NCBI GenBank assembly: GCA_015059245.1
Contig: SVAU01000009.1
Span: 14,894 to 78,893 of the forward strand
Reading direction: 5' to 3'
DNA: 64,000 nt
From: Bacillota bacterium
Lineage (GTDB): Bacteria > Bacillota_I > Bacilli_A > RF39 > UBA660
In this document: positions 17,070 to 25,096 of the stretch, piece by piece
How the letters are laid out: the number at the start of each line of letters is the position of its first letter
Numbering within the stretch: position 1 is the stretch's first letter
The notes under the pieces: model-generated
Databases searched by the model: none
What the model was told of the DNA's origin: nothing
Seen by the model: the letters and a program-made list of their open reading frames with translations, nothing else
Position numbers and translations under genes: made by a program

Positions 17070-19161
17070 ACCTGGAGGAAGAGGACCTGGAAACTTTGAA
17101 AAGTCAAAAGATTTTAAAGGTTCTATGATAAGATTATTAAAAAATTTAAAACCATGGAAAGCTATTATGATTATGGCTTTAACTTTAGCTATGATAAGTG
17201 CAATACTTGCTTTAATAGCTCCAAATAGATTATCAAAGTTTGCTGATTTAATTGGTGAAGGATTAGTACCTGATACTAAGATGATGCAAACTATTGGAGA
17301 AGAAATAAATGCTAATATAGGTGAAGAAAACTTTGGATTGCCGGTAGCTTGTTTTGGTTATGCTTCAAGTATTGATGAAGAAGGAATGAAACAGGCTTGT
17401 ACAAGGTTAGAACAAGTTTTAGTAGATATAGAAATTGATGGAGTAATTATTCCTGTTAAGGATCAAATTGAAACATTGAGGTTAACTTCACAATTAAGTA
17501 CTGAAACTGATCAAAATAAAATGCTTGCTGTAATGGATAAGTTACCTGAATCTGTTTATAGTTTAGTTAAACCTAAAATGGATATGGAAGCTATTAAGAA
17601 TTTAGCTATATTTATGGGTGGATTATATCTTATTAGTGCATTATTTAGTTATATTCAAAGTTATTCATTAACTACAGTTTCAAATAGATTTGCTAATAAA
17701 CTAAGAGATAATATTAGTAGAAAAATTAATAAGTTGCCTTTAAAATACTTTGATAGTCATGAGACTGGAGATGTATTATCTAGAGTAACAAATGATGTTG
17801 ATACTGTAGCATTTAATTTAAATAATAGTTTGGCAACAATTATTACTAGTGTTACATTATTTATTGGTTCATTGACAATGATGTTTGTAACTAACTGGAT
17901 ATTGGCTATTACAGCTGTATTATCTTGTGTAGTTGGTTTAGCATTAATGTTCTTAATATTAAGTAAGTCACAAAAATATTTTATTGCAAAACAAGAAGTT
18001 TTAGGAGATATGAATGGTTATATTGAAGAAATGTATTCTGGTCATACTGTAGTTAAAGTTTATAATGGAGTTGAAGAATCTTTTAAAGAATTCCAAAAAT
18101 TAAATGATAGAATGTATGAAACAAACAGAAAAAGTCAGTTCTTATCTGGTATGATGCATCCTATTATGGGATTTGTTGGAAACTTGGGATATGTTGCTGT
18201 TTGTATTGTTGGTGCATTACTTACAATGAACAATGTAATATCATTTGGTGTTATAGTAGCGTTTATGATTTATGTTAGAATGTTTAGTAATCCATTAAAT
18301 CAAATTGCTCAAGCTATGAGTAGTTTACAATCTACTGCTGCTGCGTCAGAAAGAGTATTTGAATTCTTAGATGAAAAAGAAATGACAGATCAAAAAGATA
18401 TTAGTAGACATTTGGATAAATCAAAAGTTAAAGGTGAAATTGAATTTAAGAATGTTAAATTTGGTTATGATCCTGGTAAAACTATAATAAAAGACTTTAG
18501 TGTTAATGTTAAACCTGGTCAAAAGATTGCTATAGTAGGTCCTACTGGAGCAGGAAAGACTACAATGGTTAACTTACTTATGAAGTTCTATGAAATAAAT
18601 AATGGTCAAATTATTATAGATGGTGTTCCAACTAGTGAATTAACTAGAGAAAACATACATGATTTATTTATAATGGTATTACAAGATACATGGTTATTTG
18701 AAGGTACTATTAGAGATAATATTAAGTTTAATAAAGAAGATGTATCTGATAGAGAAATATGGGATGCATTAAAGACTGTTGGTGTTCATCACTTTGTTAA
18801 GACATTACCTGGTGGACTTGATTATGTAATTGGTGATAATGATACTATTAGTCAAGGTCAAAAACAATTACTAACAATAGCTCGTGGTATGATTGAAGAT
18901 GCTCCATTCTTAATACTAGATGAAGCTACTAGTAATGTAGATACTAGAACTGAAGAATTAGTTCAAAAAGCTATGGATAAATTAACTGAAGGAAGAACTT
19001 CTTTCATAATAGCACATAGATTATCTACAATAAAAAATGCTGATTTAATACTGGTAATGAATGAAGGTAATATTATTGAACAAGGTAACCATGAAGAATT
19101 AATGAAACAACATGGTTTCTATGAAAGTTTATATAATAGTCAATTTGAAAAGACAATATAA
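17062..19161 (+). CDS. ABC exporter half-transporter with extracellular insertion
   Basis: 699 residues, partner of the preceding gene. After the first membrane helix (about 33-53), an extra segment of about 130 residues lies before the second helix (about 183-203), probably an extracellular domain of the kind described for the longer subunit of BmrCD-type exporters. The ATPase domain has Walker A GPTGAGKTT, signature SQGQKQLLTIARG and Walker B LILDEATSNVD with the catalytic Glu. The signature SQGQ deviates from SGGQ, as is common in these pairs. The GGAGG ribosome binding site lies inside the upstream gene. Confidence 0.92.
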   Translation: MPRPGGRGPGNFEKSKDFKGSMIRLLKNLKPWKAIMIMALTLAMISAILALIAPNRLSKFADLIGEGLVPDTKMMQTIGEEINANIGEENFGLPVACFGYASSIDEEGMKQACTRLEQVLVDIEIDGVIIPVKDQIETLRLTSQLSTETDQNKMLAVMDKLPESVYSLVKPKMDMEAIKNLAIFMGGLYLISALFSYIQSYSLTTVSNRFANKLRDNISRKINKLPLKYFDSHETGDVLSRVTNDVDTVAFNLNNSLATIITSVTLFIGSLTMMFVTNWILAITAVLSCVVGLALMFLILSKSQKYFIAKQEVLGDMNGYIEEMYSGHTVVKVYNGVEESFKEFQKLNDRMYETNRKSQFLSGMMHPIMGFVGNLGYVAVCIVGALLTMNNVISFGVIVAFMIYVRMFSNPLNQIAQAMSSLQSTAAASERVFEFLDEKEMTDQKDISRHLDKSKVKGEIEFKNVKFGYDPGKTIIKDFSVNVKPGQKIAIVGPTGAGKTTMVNLLMKFYEINNGQIIIDGVPTSELTRENIHDLFIMVLQDTWLFEGTIRDNIKFNKEDVSDREIWDALKTVGVHHFVKTLPGGLDYVIGDNDTISQGQKQLLTIARGMIEDAPFLILDEATSNVDTRTEELVQKAMDKLTEGRTSFIIAHRLSTIKNADLILVMNEGNIIEQGNHEELMKQHGFYESLYNSQFEKTI

Positions 19162-19175
19162 TTATTGTCTTTTTA
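19148..19175 (+). terminator. Intrinsic terminator of the marR-ABC operon
   Basis: Stem AAAAGACAATA / TATTGTCTTTT, overlapping the stop codon of the second ABC gene. Confidence 0.8.
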
Positions 19176-19191
19176 ATTATTTATAAATCTC

Positions 19192-19220
19192 TTAACTACT
19201 TGTAAAATATGTGTTATAAT
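19192..19220 (+). promoter_or_regulatory. Promoter
   Basis: TTAACT (19192-19197), 17-base spacer, TATAAT (19215-19220), before the gene at 19249. The TATAAT contains the first bases of a longer open frame, ruling out that start. Confidence 0.65.
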
Positions 19221-19248
19221 GATTTTGAATAAAATAGGTGGTGTGGCT

Positions 19249-20043
19249 ATGAGTAGAAGTAACAATACTAAATTTGTTGTTGGCGACGAAGTTACTATAA
19301 TTAGTAATGGTAGCCACGGAACAATAAAAAATATAGTTTCTTATTTTGGAGAAGGACAAAACTTATATACTGTAGATGTTATGGGGATTGAAAAGTTATG
19401 TATTGAATCTAATTTAGAAATGTATAGAAAAAAGAATGTAGCTATTAATTTAAACTTAAGTGAAGTAGAAGTAAGTTTATTAATAGAAGATCGTATAAAT
19501 GAAATAATAAGTAAATTAGGATTAAAGAAGTCTAAAGAAGATAAAGATCAATTAGTTAATGCAGCTAAATTACAAACGTATTTAACTACTACTGAAGATT
19601 ATAATGAAGATGTAGTTAGTATTGGTAATAACTTGCTTAAACATAATTTATATCAAGGTTTAGTAAATGGATCAGATGATCCAATAATTAATTCTTGTGT
19701 ATTTAGTCATATACTTAGAAAAGTAGGAATGGATGTATTAAATGTAGTATTAAAATTACATGATTCAACCTTCTATGTTGCTAATTTAGTTTTAATTGGT
19801 AAAGATTATTATTTCTTTGATTTAACTTTAGAAAGAGAAATATTTAAAGATAATGGATATAATAGAAATAATTTTATTGTATGTTGTGCTGCATTAGGTA
19901 AGAATAGTTATACTCAATTTTTTAAACCTTTATGTTTAATAGATTATCATGATAGATTAGCTCCTAATGAATTACCAAAGAATATTTCTATGGATGATAT
20001 AGACATTGATTTAATTAATAAATTGATGAATATGGAGTCTTAA
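19249..20043 (+). CDS. Protein with possible degenerate transglutaminase-like domain
   Basis: 264 residues from ATG 19249, preceded by AGGTGGTG. The N-terminus (about 5-60, VGDEVTIISNGSHGTI) looks like a small SH3/KOW-type barrel. The C-terminal half has NSCVFSHILRKVGMDV and then YVANLVLIGKDYYFFDLTLE, which resembles the Cys helix and the HAWN...YYFD.T strand pair of bacterial transglutaminase-like proteins. If so, the catalytic His position appears to be Tyr. Function is unknown and the family assignment is tentative. A small gene follows after one base. Confidence 0.55.
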   Translation: MSRSNNTKFVVGDEVTIISNGSHGTIKNIVSYFGEGQNLYTVDVMGIEKLCIESNLEMYRKKNVAINLNLSEVEVSLLIEDRINEIISKLGLKKSKEDKDQLVNAAKLQTYLTTTEDYNEDVVSIGNNLLKHNLYQGLVNGSDDPIINSCVFSHILRKVGMDVLNVVLKLHDSTFYVANLVLIGKDYYFFDLTLEREIFKDNGYNRNNFIVCCAALGKNSYTQFFKPLCLIDYHDRLAPNELPKNISMDDIDIDLINKLMNMES

Positions 20044-20044
20044 T

Positions 20045-20521
20045 ATGAATAAAGTTATAGATAGTTTATTTAATAAAAATGTATTTAAATATATGAATGA
20101 AATGTTAGATGATTTTATATTATCTGATAGTAGTGAAGAAGAAATATATAAAGAGTTAAGGTATATAAATGAATCTGTTAGAACAGGTTTGTACTTATTA
20201 TCTATTGAAAAAGGATTTATATATTTATCACAAAGAATAAGTAATGTTAATGAAAGAATTAACTTAGAGATAATAGAGGAATTTAAAGAAGCTGTTGATA
20301 ATGGTGAAGAAGAAAAATTCTTAGCTACTTTAGGTAAGACAGATAAAATATCATTACTTAATCATTTAGGTATTAATGTTCCTGTAGAAAAGAAAATAGG
20401 ATTAACAAAGATACAATTAAAATATTATAAAGTTATAACTGATTCTATTAAAGATAGTCAAGTAGATGACAAAAGAGATGGAATAGATTCATTCTTAACA
20501 TATAAGAAAGATAAAGCTTAA
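20045..20521 (+). CDS. Hypothetical helical protein
   Basis: 158 residues, acidic and helical, with no membrane segment. I do not recognise it. It starts one base after the preceding stop, with TATGGAG inside the previous gene serving as ribosome binding site, so the two proteins are translationally coupled and may interact. The terminator stem overlaps its stop codon. Confidence 0.7.
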   Translation: MNKVIDSLFNKNVFKYMNEMLDDFILSDSSEEEIYKELRYINESVRTGLYLLSIEKGFIYLSQRISNVNERINLEIIEEFKEAVDNGEEEKFLATLGKTDKISLLNHLGINVPVEKKIGLTKIQLKYYKVITDSIKDSQVDDKRDGIDSFLTYKKDKA

Positions 20522-20540
20522 GTGATTAAGCTTTTTTTTA
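20513..20540 (+). terminator. Intrinsic terminator
   Basis: Stem AAAGCTTAA / TTAAGCTTT with a GTGA loop and T-run. It overlaps the end of the preceding gene. Confidence 0.85.
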
Positions 20541-20564
20541 TGATATAATTTCTATGGTGATATC

Positions 20565-20903
20565 ATGGGGAGACTAAAGGAAAGATTTATTAGTTTATTT
20601 TTTGAAAATGAAGATGAAGTTATAGAAGAAAAGATGGAATCTCCTAAAGTAATTAAGAGAAGAGAGATTATTGCTTTTTCAGTTATTATTAATTTTATTT
20701 TAAATATATTATATGTTTCTTTTATTTGTTATAGTGGTTATACTAGAAATATAGGTATAATAGTATGTATAGTATCATTTATATGGACAATATTATCTTT
20801 AACTAGTTCATATAAGTTATATGGTAAATTTAGTAGATTATTATTTTATTTAAATTTATTGTTAATATTATTTTTATCTAAATTATGGTTTGTATACTTT
20901 TAG
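20565..20903 (+). CDS. Small membrane protein
   Basis: 112 residues. A charged N-terminus (about 1-35) is followed by three hydrophobic segments (about 37-58, 63-83 and 90-110). TATAAT at about 20543 and GGTGATATC precede the ATG. No family recognised. It is followed by the queuosine-salvage-like gene after 12 bases, so they probably share a transcript. Confidence 0.7.
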   Translation: MGRLKERFISLFFENEDEVIEEKMESPKVIKRREIIAFSVIINFILNILYVSFICYSGYTRNIGIIVCIVSFIWTILSLTSSYKLYGKFSRLLFYLNLLLILFLSKLWFVYF

Positions 20904-20915
20904 GAAGTGATTGTT

Positions 20916-21848
20916 ATGAGTAATTTATTAAACAGAATTAAAGAAAGTTCTAAGTATGTTAGTGATAATTCTAAATATGTAAAAATTAATTATGAAAAGA
21001 TTGATGAGATTATTGAAGGTGGAGAATTTAATGCAATTAGATATTGGTTAGATACTAATCCATTTAATATTCTAGATATGAATTATAGAGATATAGTTAA
21101 CTTTTTACTTTTATATCATACTATTGGTGACTATTGTTTTTGGGGAGATCCTAAATGGGAGATAGATACTGAAGTAGGTAAACTAGATGGTTCATATGCA
21201 ATTATGTATATACTTATTAATAGATTTAGAAATAATAATGATATGAATATGAGTTATGAAGAATTTGCTGATATGTTAAAAGGTAATGTAGAGATACCTT
21301 TACTTAAAGAAAGATATAATTGTTTAGTAGAAATGAATAAATATTTAGATAGTATTGGTAAGGATTTCTATGATGAAATAAAAGATTTAAAAGTAGATAT
21401 AGATTTACTTGATTATGTAGTTAGTACATTTAGTTATTTTAAAGATGAAACTGATTATAATGGCGTAAACGTATATTTTTATAAAAGAGCACAGTTATTA
21501 GTATCTGATATCTTACATGTAAGAAAGATGTTAGAAAATATAGAAGTTGATTATAGTAATTTAATGGGATGTGCTGATTATAAGATACCCCAAGTAATGA
21601 ATGCATTAGGCATGTTAGAATATGAATATGATTTAGAGTATAAGTTAGCTAGAAAAGAAGAATTACAAGAAGATAGTATTGAAGAAATAGAAATTAGAGC
21701 TAATGACTTAGTAGTTATTGATTATATATATGAAAAGTTAAATCGTGAAGTGTGTAGAATGGATATTAATGATTATATATGGTTGTTAGGTCAAGATAAG
21801 AGTAAGATTAATAAGAATTATCATAGAACTAGAACTATTCGTTATTAA
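20916..21848 (+). CDS. Queuosine salvage protein, DUF2419/QNG1-type N-glycosylase
   Basis: 310 residues from ATG 20916 (AGGAAGTGA upstream; the in-frame GTG nine bases earlier lies inside that site). The DUF2419 hallmarks are clear: GDYCFWGDPKWEI, DGSYAIMYILINRF, VNVYFYKRAQLLVSDI, DYKIPQVMNALGMLEY and DSIEEIEIRA. The family releases queuine from queuosine 5'-monophosphate (QNG1 in eukaryotes), allowing reuse of the base in tRNA. Small membrane proteins flank it; whether they transport a Q precursor is unknown. No tgt or queuosine-biosynthesis gene is visible in this window. Confidence 0.8.
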   Translation: MSNLLNRIKESSKYVSDNSKYVKINYEKIDEIIEGGEFNAIRYWLDTNPFNILDMNYRDIVNFLLLYHTIGDYCFWGDPKWEIDTEVGKLDGSYAIMYILINRFRNNNDMNMSYEEFADMLKGNVEIPLLKERYNCLVEMNKYLDSIGKDFYDEIKDLKVDIDLLDYVVSTFSYFKDETDYNGVNVYFYKRAQLLVSDILHVRKMLENIEVDYSNLMGCADYKIPQVMNALGMLEYEYDLEYKLARKEELQEDSIEEIEIRANDLVVIDYIYEKLNREVCRMDINDYIWLLGQDKSKINKNYHRTRTIRY

Positions 21849-21857
21849 GGAGTATTT

Positions 21858-22193
21858 ATGAAGGAAGAAAAAGTTGTTGATAAAGAATGGATAAAAGATA
21901 GAATATCTGTTATTTATCTTCCGTTGTTGTTACAATTAGTTTTGCTTGTATTCTTTTTTATGGGGATAAATTACTTACTTTCAAATAAAGAAACGGTTTT
22001 TTTGTTGTGTATTGTATTGTTTTTAATACCTATAATTGTTTTAGTGCATTGTTATTATGCGTTTAAAAGTTTTGGTCAGTTATCTAAGAAAAATTATGTA
22101 TCTTTCTTTTCTATGTTGGGATTGTTAATAAATGTTCTTTTAGTTATTCTTAATGTATATATTATTTATCTTTTGGTTTTAAATTTGTTATAA
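21858..22193 (+). CDS. Small membrane protein, three membrane segments
   Basis: 111 residues with helices at about 18-40, 46-68 and 78-108. It starts nine bases after the queuosine-salvage-like gene, with AAGGAG upstream. Codon choice differs from most neighbours: many TTG and GTT codons and few AGT or ACT. This may simply reflect its hydrophobic composition. No family recognised. Confidence 0.7.
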   Translation: MKEEKVVDKEWIKDRISVIYLPLLLQLVLLVFFFMGINYLLSNKETVFLLCIVLFLIPIIVLVHCYYAFKSFGQLSKKNYVSFFSMLGLLINVLLVILNVYIIYLLVLNLL

Positions 22194-22208
22194 ATGTGGT
22201 GATTGGTT

Positions 22209-22610
22209 ATGAATAGTGATAATTTAGAAGATATTAGTGTTAGTGAAAAAAACGATAATGAATTAGTTGGTATAAATTCAACTCCATTAAAAAAGGAAGA
22301 TGAAATACAAACATTAAAAAATAATTGTTTAGGTTCATTATATGCAGTACTTATTATAATGGCTGGTTTTTTTATTAAGTTTATTGTTACAATTTCAAAT
22401 TTAAAGTATGAATCTAATATAATTTTTGATGGATTTATTGTTATATCTCCTTTTGTTTTATTGATATATATTATTAGTTCGATGAATAGTACTATAAAAT
22501 TATTATCTCGTGGAAAAGTTTTTTTGTTTCTATGTTATTTGTTTATGAACTTTTTTATAGGAGCATTTTGTTTGTTGCTATTTGATATGGCTTTTAATAT
22601 ATTATTTTAA
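22209..22610 (+). CDS. Small membrane protein
   Basis: 133 residues from ATG 22209 (GGTGA upstream, overlapping an alternative in-frame TTG). A polar N-terminus (about 1-40) precedes three hydrophobic segments (about 45-65, 77-97 and 105-130). It resembles the preceding gene in topology and composition and may be a paralogue or partner. No known motif. Confidence 0.7.
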   Translation: MNSDNLEDISVSEKNDNELVGINSTPLKKEDEIQTLKNNCLGSLYAVLIIMAGFFIKFIVTISNLKYESNIIFDGFIVISPFVLLIYIISSMNSTIKLLSRGKVFLFLCYLFMNFFIGAFCLLLFDMAFNILF

Positions 22611-22630
22611 TATTAGTAATAGGTGATTAT

Positions 22631-23146
22631 ATGTTTATAAAGTTTAATAGAGAAGTAGTAGATGAAAAGGATTTAGAAGTATATTTAAAGAGTACTGGAT
22701 TAAAGTTGCCTGAATATAGATGTGCTGTTATTGGATTGATTCTTGATAAAGATGGTAGGGTTCTTTTACAAAGGAGAGGACCTAAGTCTAGAGATGAAGT
22801 AGGTAAGTTAGAAGATATAGGTGGAGCAGTTGAAGAAAGTGATTTAACTTTTAGAGATGCTATGAAAAGGGAGATAGTAGAAGAAGCAGGTAGTGATATT
22901 AATTTTAGTATTGATGAATTAGTTGGTGCTTCTTTAATTACTAAGTATGATTCTAGAACAGATAAAGATGTTAATTGGTTTTTCTTATTATATAAATGTA
23001 CTTATATAGATGGAGAACTTAAAATAAATGAACCTGGTAAGTGTTTGGGATATGAGTTTTATTTACAAGAAGATTTTCCTCATAATGAAGTAGCTAATAC
23101 TACTTTGAAGTTTTGGGAATTTTATACAATAGAAAAAGATGTATAG
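22631..23146 (+). CDS. Nudix hydrolase
   Basis: 171 residues. GRVLLQRRGPKSRDEVGKLE leads into the Nudix region GGAVEESDLTFRDAMKREIVEEAG. The REIVEEAG part is canonical. Between GG and RE the spacing is one residue longer than the classical GX5EX7RE and the first Glu is shifted, a variant seen in some family members. The substrate is unknown. The Arg before Glu in the box (R80) and two upstream Arg residues are encoded by AGG, which shows AGG still means arginine here. AGGTGAT precedes the start. Confidence 0.85.
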   Translation: MFIKFNREVVDEKDLEVYLKSTGLKLPEYRCAVIGLILDKDGRVLLQRRGPKSRDEVGKLEDIGGAVEESDLTFRDAMKREIVEEAGSDINFSIDELVGASLITKYDSRTDKDVNWFFLLYKCTYIDGELKINEPGKCLGYEFYLQEDFPHNEVANTTLKFWEFYTIEKDV

Positions 23147-23160
23147 GAATACATCTTTTT
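23134..23160. terminator. Bidirectional intrinsic terminator
   Basis: Stem AAAAGATGTAT / ATACATCTTTT between two convergent genes. It serves the Nudix gene and the minus-strand gene ending at 23159. Confidence 0.85.
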
Positions 23161-23941
23161 AATTTGCATCTATTATTTCAAATGTAATTACAGTAGGTAT
23201 TTTTCTACCTGTTTCTTCTTTATATACTGGTGTTAATGAAGTTTTATGGAAGACTGTTTGAGTAGAAGAACCACCATCTAAGTTATAAGCTATTTTTACG
23301 TTCATCTTATATAATAATTCTCTTAATTCTTCAAAGGTCATACCAGGTTGTAATACTGTTAATACAAAATAATCATGATTATCATATTGACCTATTACTT
23401 GTCTTGGATGTTTATCATAACTACCATACGGACATATTTCATCAACTTGAGTTGCTTTTTTATGATTAATAATTAATGGAACAAATCCCATTACGGCATC
23501 AACACAGTCATCATCAATCATATCTTGACCAGTACAATTTGGTTCATATATTTTTAAATTACCACGTTCATTGATACCTAATATATATAATTCTTCACGT
23601 TTATCTCCGCCATCAATTGGATTAGTGTGTTCATAAGTTTCTGATTGATCTACTAATACTTTTTTATTTCTAATTAAAACGCACTCTGGTTTTTTAGTCT
23701 TAGTGTTAAATATACCAGCATTGATTGCAAATAATATTTCATCTTTTTTCATGAAATCTTTTAATGAAGTAGAAGAAGCGTAGTCAGTACCTGTTGTACG
23801 TACTCTAGGGAATATTCTCTTGTTGTCATCAGTATATTTAGTTATTCTTGTTATTATGTATTTACACTGACTATTTTCATCATATTCTTCTTTGTATGAA
23901 ACATATTTTTTGTATTTATCAAAATTTAATTTTACATACAT
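23159..23941 (-). CDS. NAGPA-like phosphodiester glycosidase family protein
   Basis: 260 residues. FAINAGIFNTKTKKPECVLI, DAVMGFVPLIIN, HPRQVIGQYDNHDYFVLTV and IAYNLDGGSSTQTVF match the phosphodiester glycosidase (NAGPA/DUF2233) domain; the NLDGGSS loop is the strongest mark. The human relative uncovers mannose-6-phosphate; bacterial relatives act on sugar phosphodiesters or wall polymers. Unlike most bacterial members, no signal peptide or membrane segment is seen at the N-terminus (MYVKLNFDKYKKYVSYKEE), so it appears cytoplasmic. The ribosome binding site is AGGGGGA. Confidence 0.82.
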   Translation of the reverse strand: MYVKLNFDKYKKYVSYKEEYDENSQCKYIITRITKYTDDNKRIFPRVRTTGTDYASSTSLKDFMKKDEILFAINAGIFNTKTKKPECVLIRNKKVLVDQSETYEHTNPIDGGDKREELYILGINERGNLKIYEPNCTGQDMIDDDCVDAVMGFVPLIINHKKATQVDEICPYGSYDKHPRQVIGQYDNHDYFVLTVLQPGMTFEELRELLYKMNVKIAYNLDGGSSTQTVFHKTSLTPVYKEETGRKIPTVITFEIIDAN

Positions 23942-24022
23942 AAAGCATGTCCCCCTTAAATTTATGCGTCTATTATATAAAAAGAAAAAATTATAAACAA
24001 TATCAGTAATTGAAAAATAGTG

Positions 24023-24056
24023 TACTTTACATTAATTTTTATATATGTGTAAAGTA
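24023..24056. repeat. Inverted repeat in a divergent intergenic region
   Basis: TACTTTACA (24023-24031) and TGTAAAGTA (24048-24056), perfect over nine bases with a 16-base AT-rich spacer. It lies 80 bases upstream of the minus-strand NAGPA-like gene and 40 bases before the plus-strand gene at 24095, so it may be an operator for either. Confidence 0.5.
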
Positions 24057-24094
24057 TATTACTTATTATATGTTATAATAATGGTGGTGATAAT

Positions 24095-24313
24095 ATGATA
24101 AATCCTTTTGAAATAATATTATTGGCTGCGTTATTAGCAGTAGATATAGTTTTTATATTTAAAAGAACTAGGAATAATGAAAAAAAACATGATGATGATA
24201 TAAATACTCCTGGTATTATAGAGAATAGATATGGTAATTATTGTGAAGAATGCGGTAATACTATAGAAGCTAAACATACTTATTGTGATAATTGTGGTAA
24301 GAAAGTAAGATAG
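24095..24313 (+). CDS. Small membrane-anchored zinc-ribbon protein
   Basis: 72 residues: one N-terminal membrane helix (about 4-25) and a C-terminal zinc ribbon with two CxxC pairs (CEECG and CDNCG). This is a common architecture for small zinc-ribbon membrane proteins of unknown role in Bacilli. TATAAT at 24074-24079 and GGTGGTGAT precede the start. Terminator follows. Confidence 0.75.
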   Translation: MINPFEIILLAALLAVDIVFIFKRTRNNEKKHDDDINTPGIIENRYGNYCEECGNTIEAKHTYCDNCGKKVR

Positions 24314-24340
24314 AAAAGACTAGTTTTATAGTCTTTTTTT
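24314..24340 (+). terminator. Intrinsic terminator
   Basis: Stem AAAAGACTA / TAGTCTTTT and T-run. Confidence 0.85.
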
Positions 24341-24392
24341 GACTAAATAAATATTATTTGTTAAAATACTTTTCGCACAGAGGGGTGTTACT

Positions 24393-25079
24393 ATGGAAAA
24401 AGTTAAAGTATCATTTGAAAACATATTAGCTGGTTTATTATTAAGATTTGGGAAAGCTAATGTAACAGATATAAAAGTTATACAAGATGATTTATTTAAT
24501 AGATTTGGAATATTAATGAGTCCATTTGCATTAGATTATCATGGAATAAGTAATTCTATTATGAAAATGGGAGATAATTATTATCCACTAGAAAATTCTA
24601 AAAAAGTATTAGAAGAAAAACAAGGTGATTTCATGAGAGATTATCTTGCTAATATAAATGTAGAAGACTTAGTTTTATTAAAAATTAATGAATTAGGTGC
24701 TGTTTCTGAATATCAGACAAGTACTGTATTTTGTGATGAACAAGAAAGAGTTATTGATAAATTAGTTGATGATCTAAAAGTAGTATATGTATGGAATAAT
24801 GATGTTCCTCATGATGATTATCAAGAAGTACAATTAACTTTTTTAGGTAATACTAGAGTATTTGAATTACAAAATGGTAGTGAATTAGAAGAATTTAGAC
24901 AATTACTTACTAGTGAAGGTTATGATGCTTCATTAATATCTGATTTTTTAAGAGTACAAGATTTTACTAAAGGAGTTTATGAAATATTAAACTTAGATAA
25001 TTTCTTATTATATTGTAATACTCATGATAGAGCTGCTAGAGTAGGAAGTCCAGCAGGACAACAAAAGAAAAAGAATTAA
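24393..25079 (+). CDS. Hypothetical protein
   Basis: 228 residues, soluble, with a basic Gln/Lys tail (QQKKKN). The N-terminal 60 residues, with FGKANVTDIKVIQDDLFNRFG, could be a small helical or winged-helix domain; this is a guess from pattern only. GAGGGGTG is the ribosome binding site. It is convergent with the next, minus-strand gene and shares a terminator with it. Confidence 0.7.
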   Translation: MEKVKVSFENILAGLLLRFGKANVTDIKVIQDDLFNRFGILMSPFALDYHGISNSIMKMGDNYYPLENSKKVLEEKQGDFMRDYLANINVEDLVLLKINELGAVSEYQTSTVFCDEQERVIDKLVDDLKVVYVWNNDVPHDDYQEVQLTFLGNTRVFELQNGSELEEFRQLLTSEGYDASLISDFLRVQDFTKGVYEILNLDNFLLYCNTHDRAARVGSPAGQQKKKN

Positions 25080-25096
25080 GCAATTAATTCTTTTTT
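25068..25096. terminator. Bidirectional intrinsic terminator
   Basis: Stem AAAGAATTAA / TTAATTCTTT between convergent genes, overlapping both stop codons. Confidence 0.8.
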
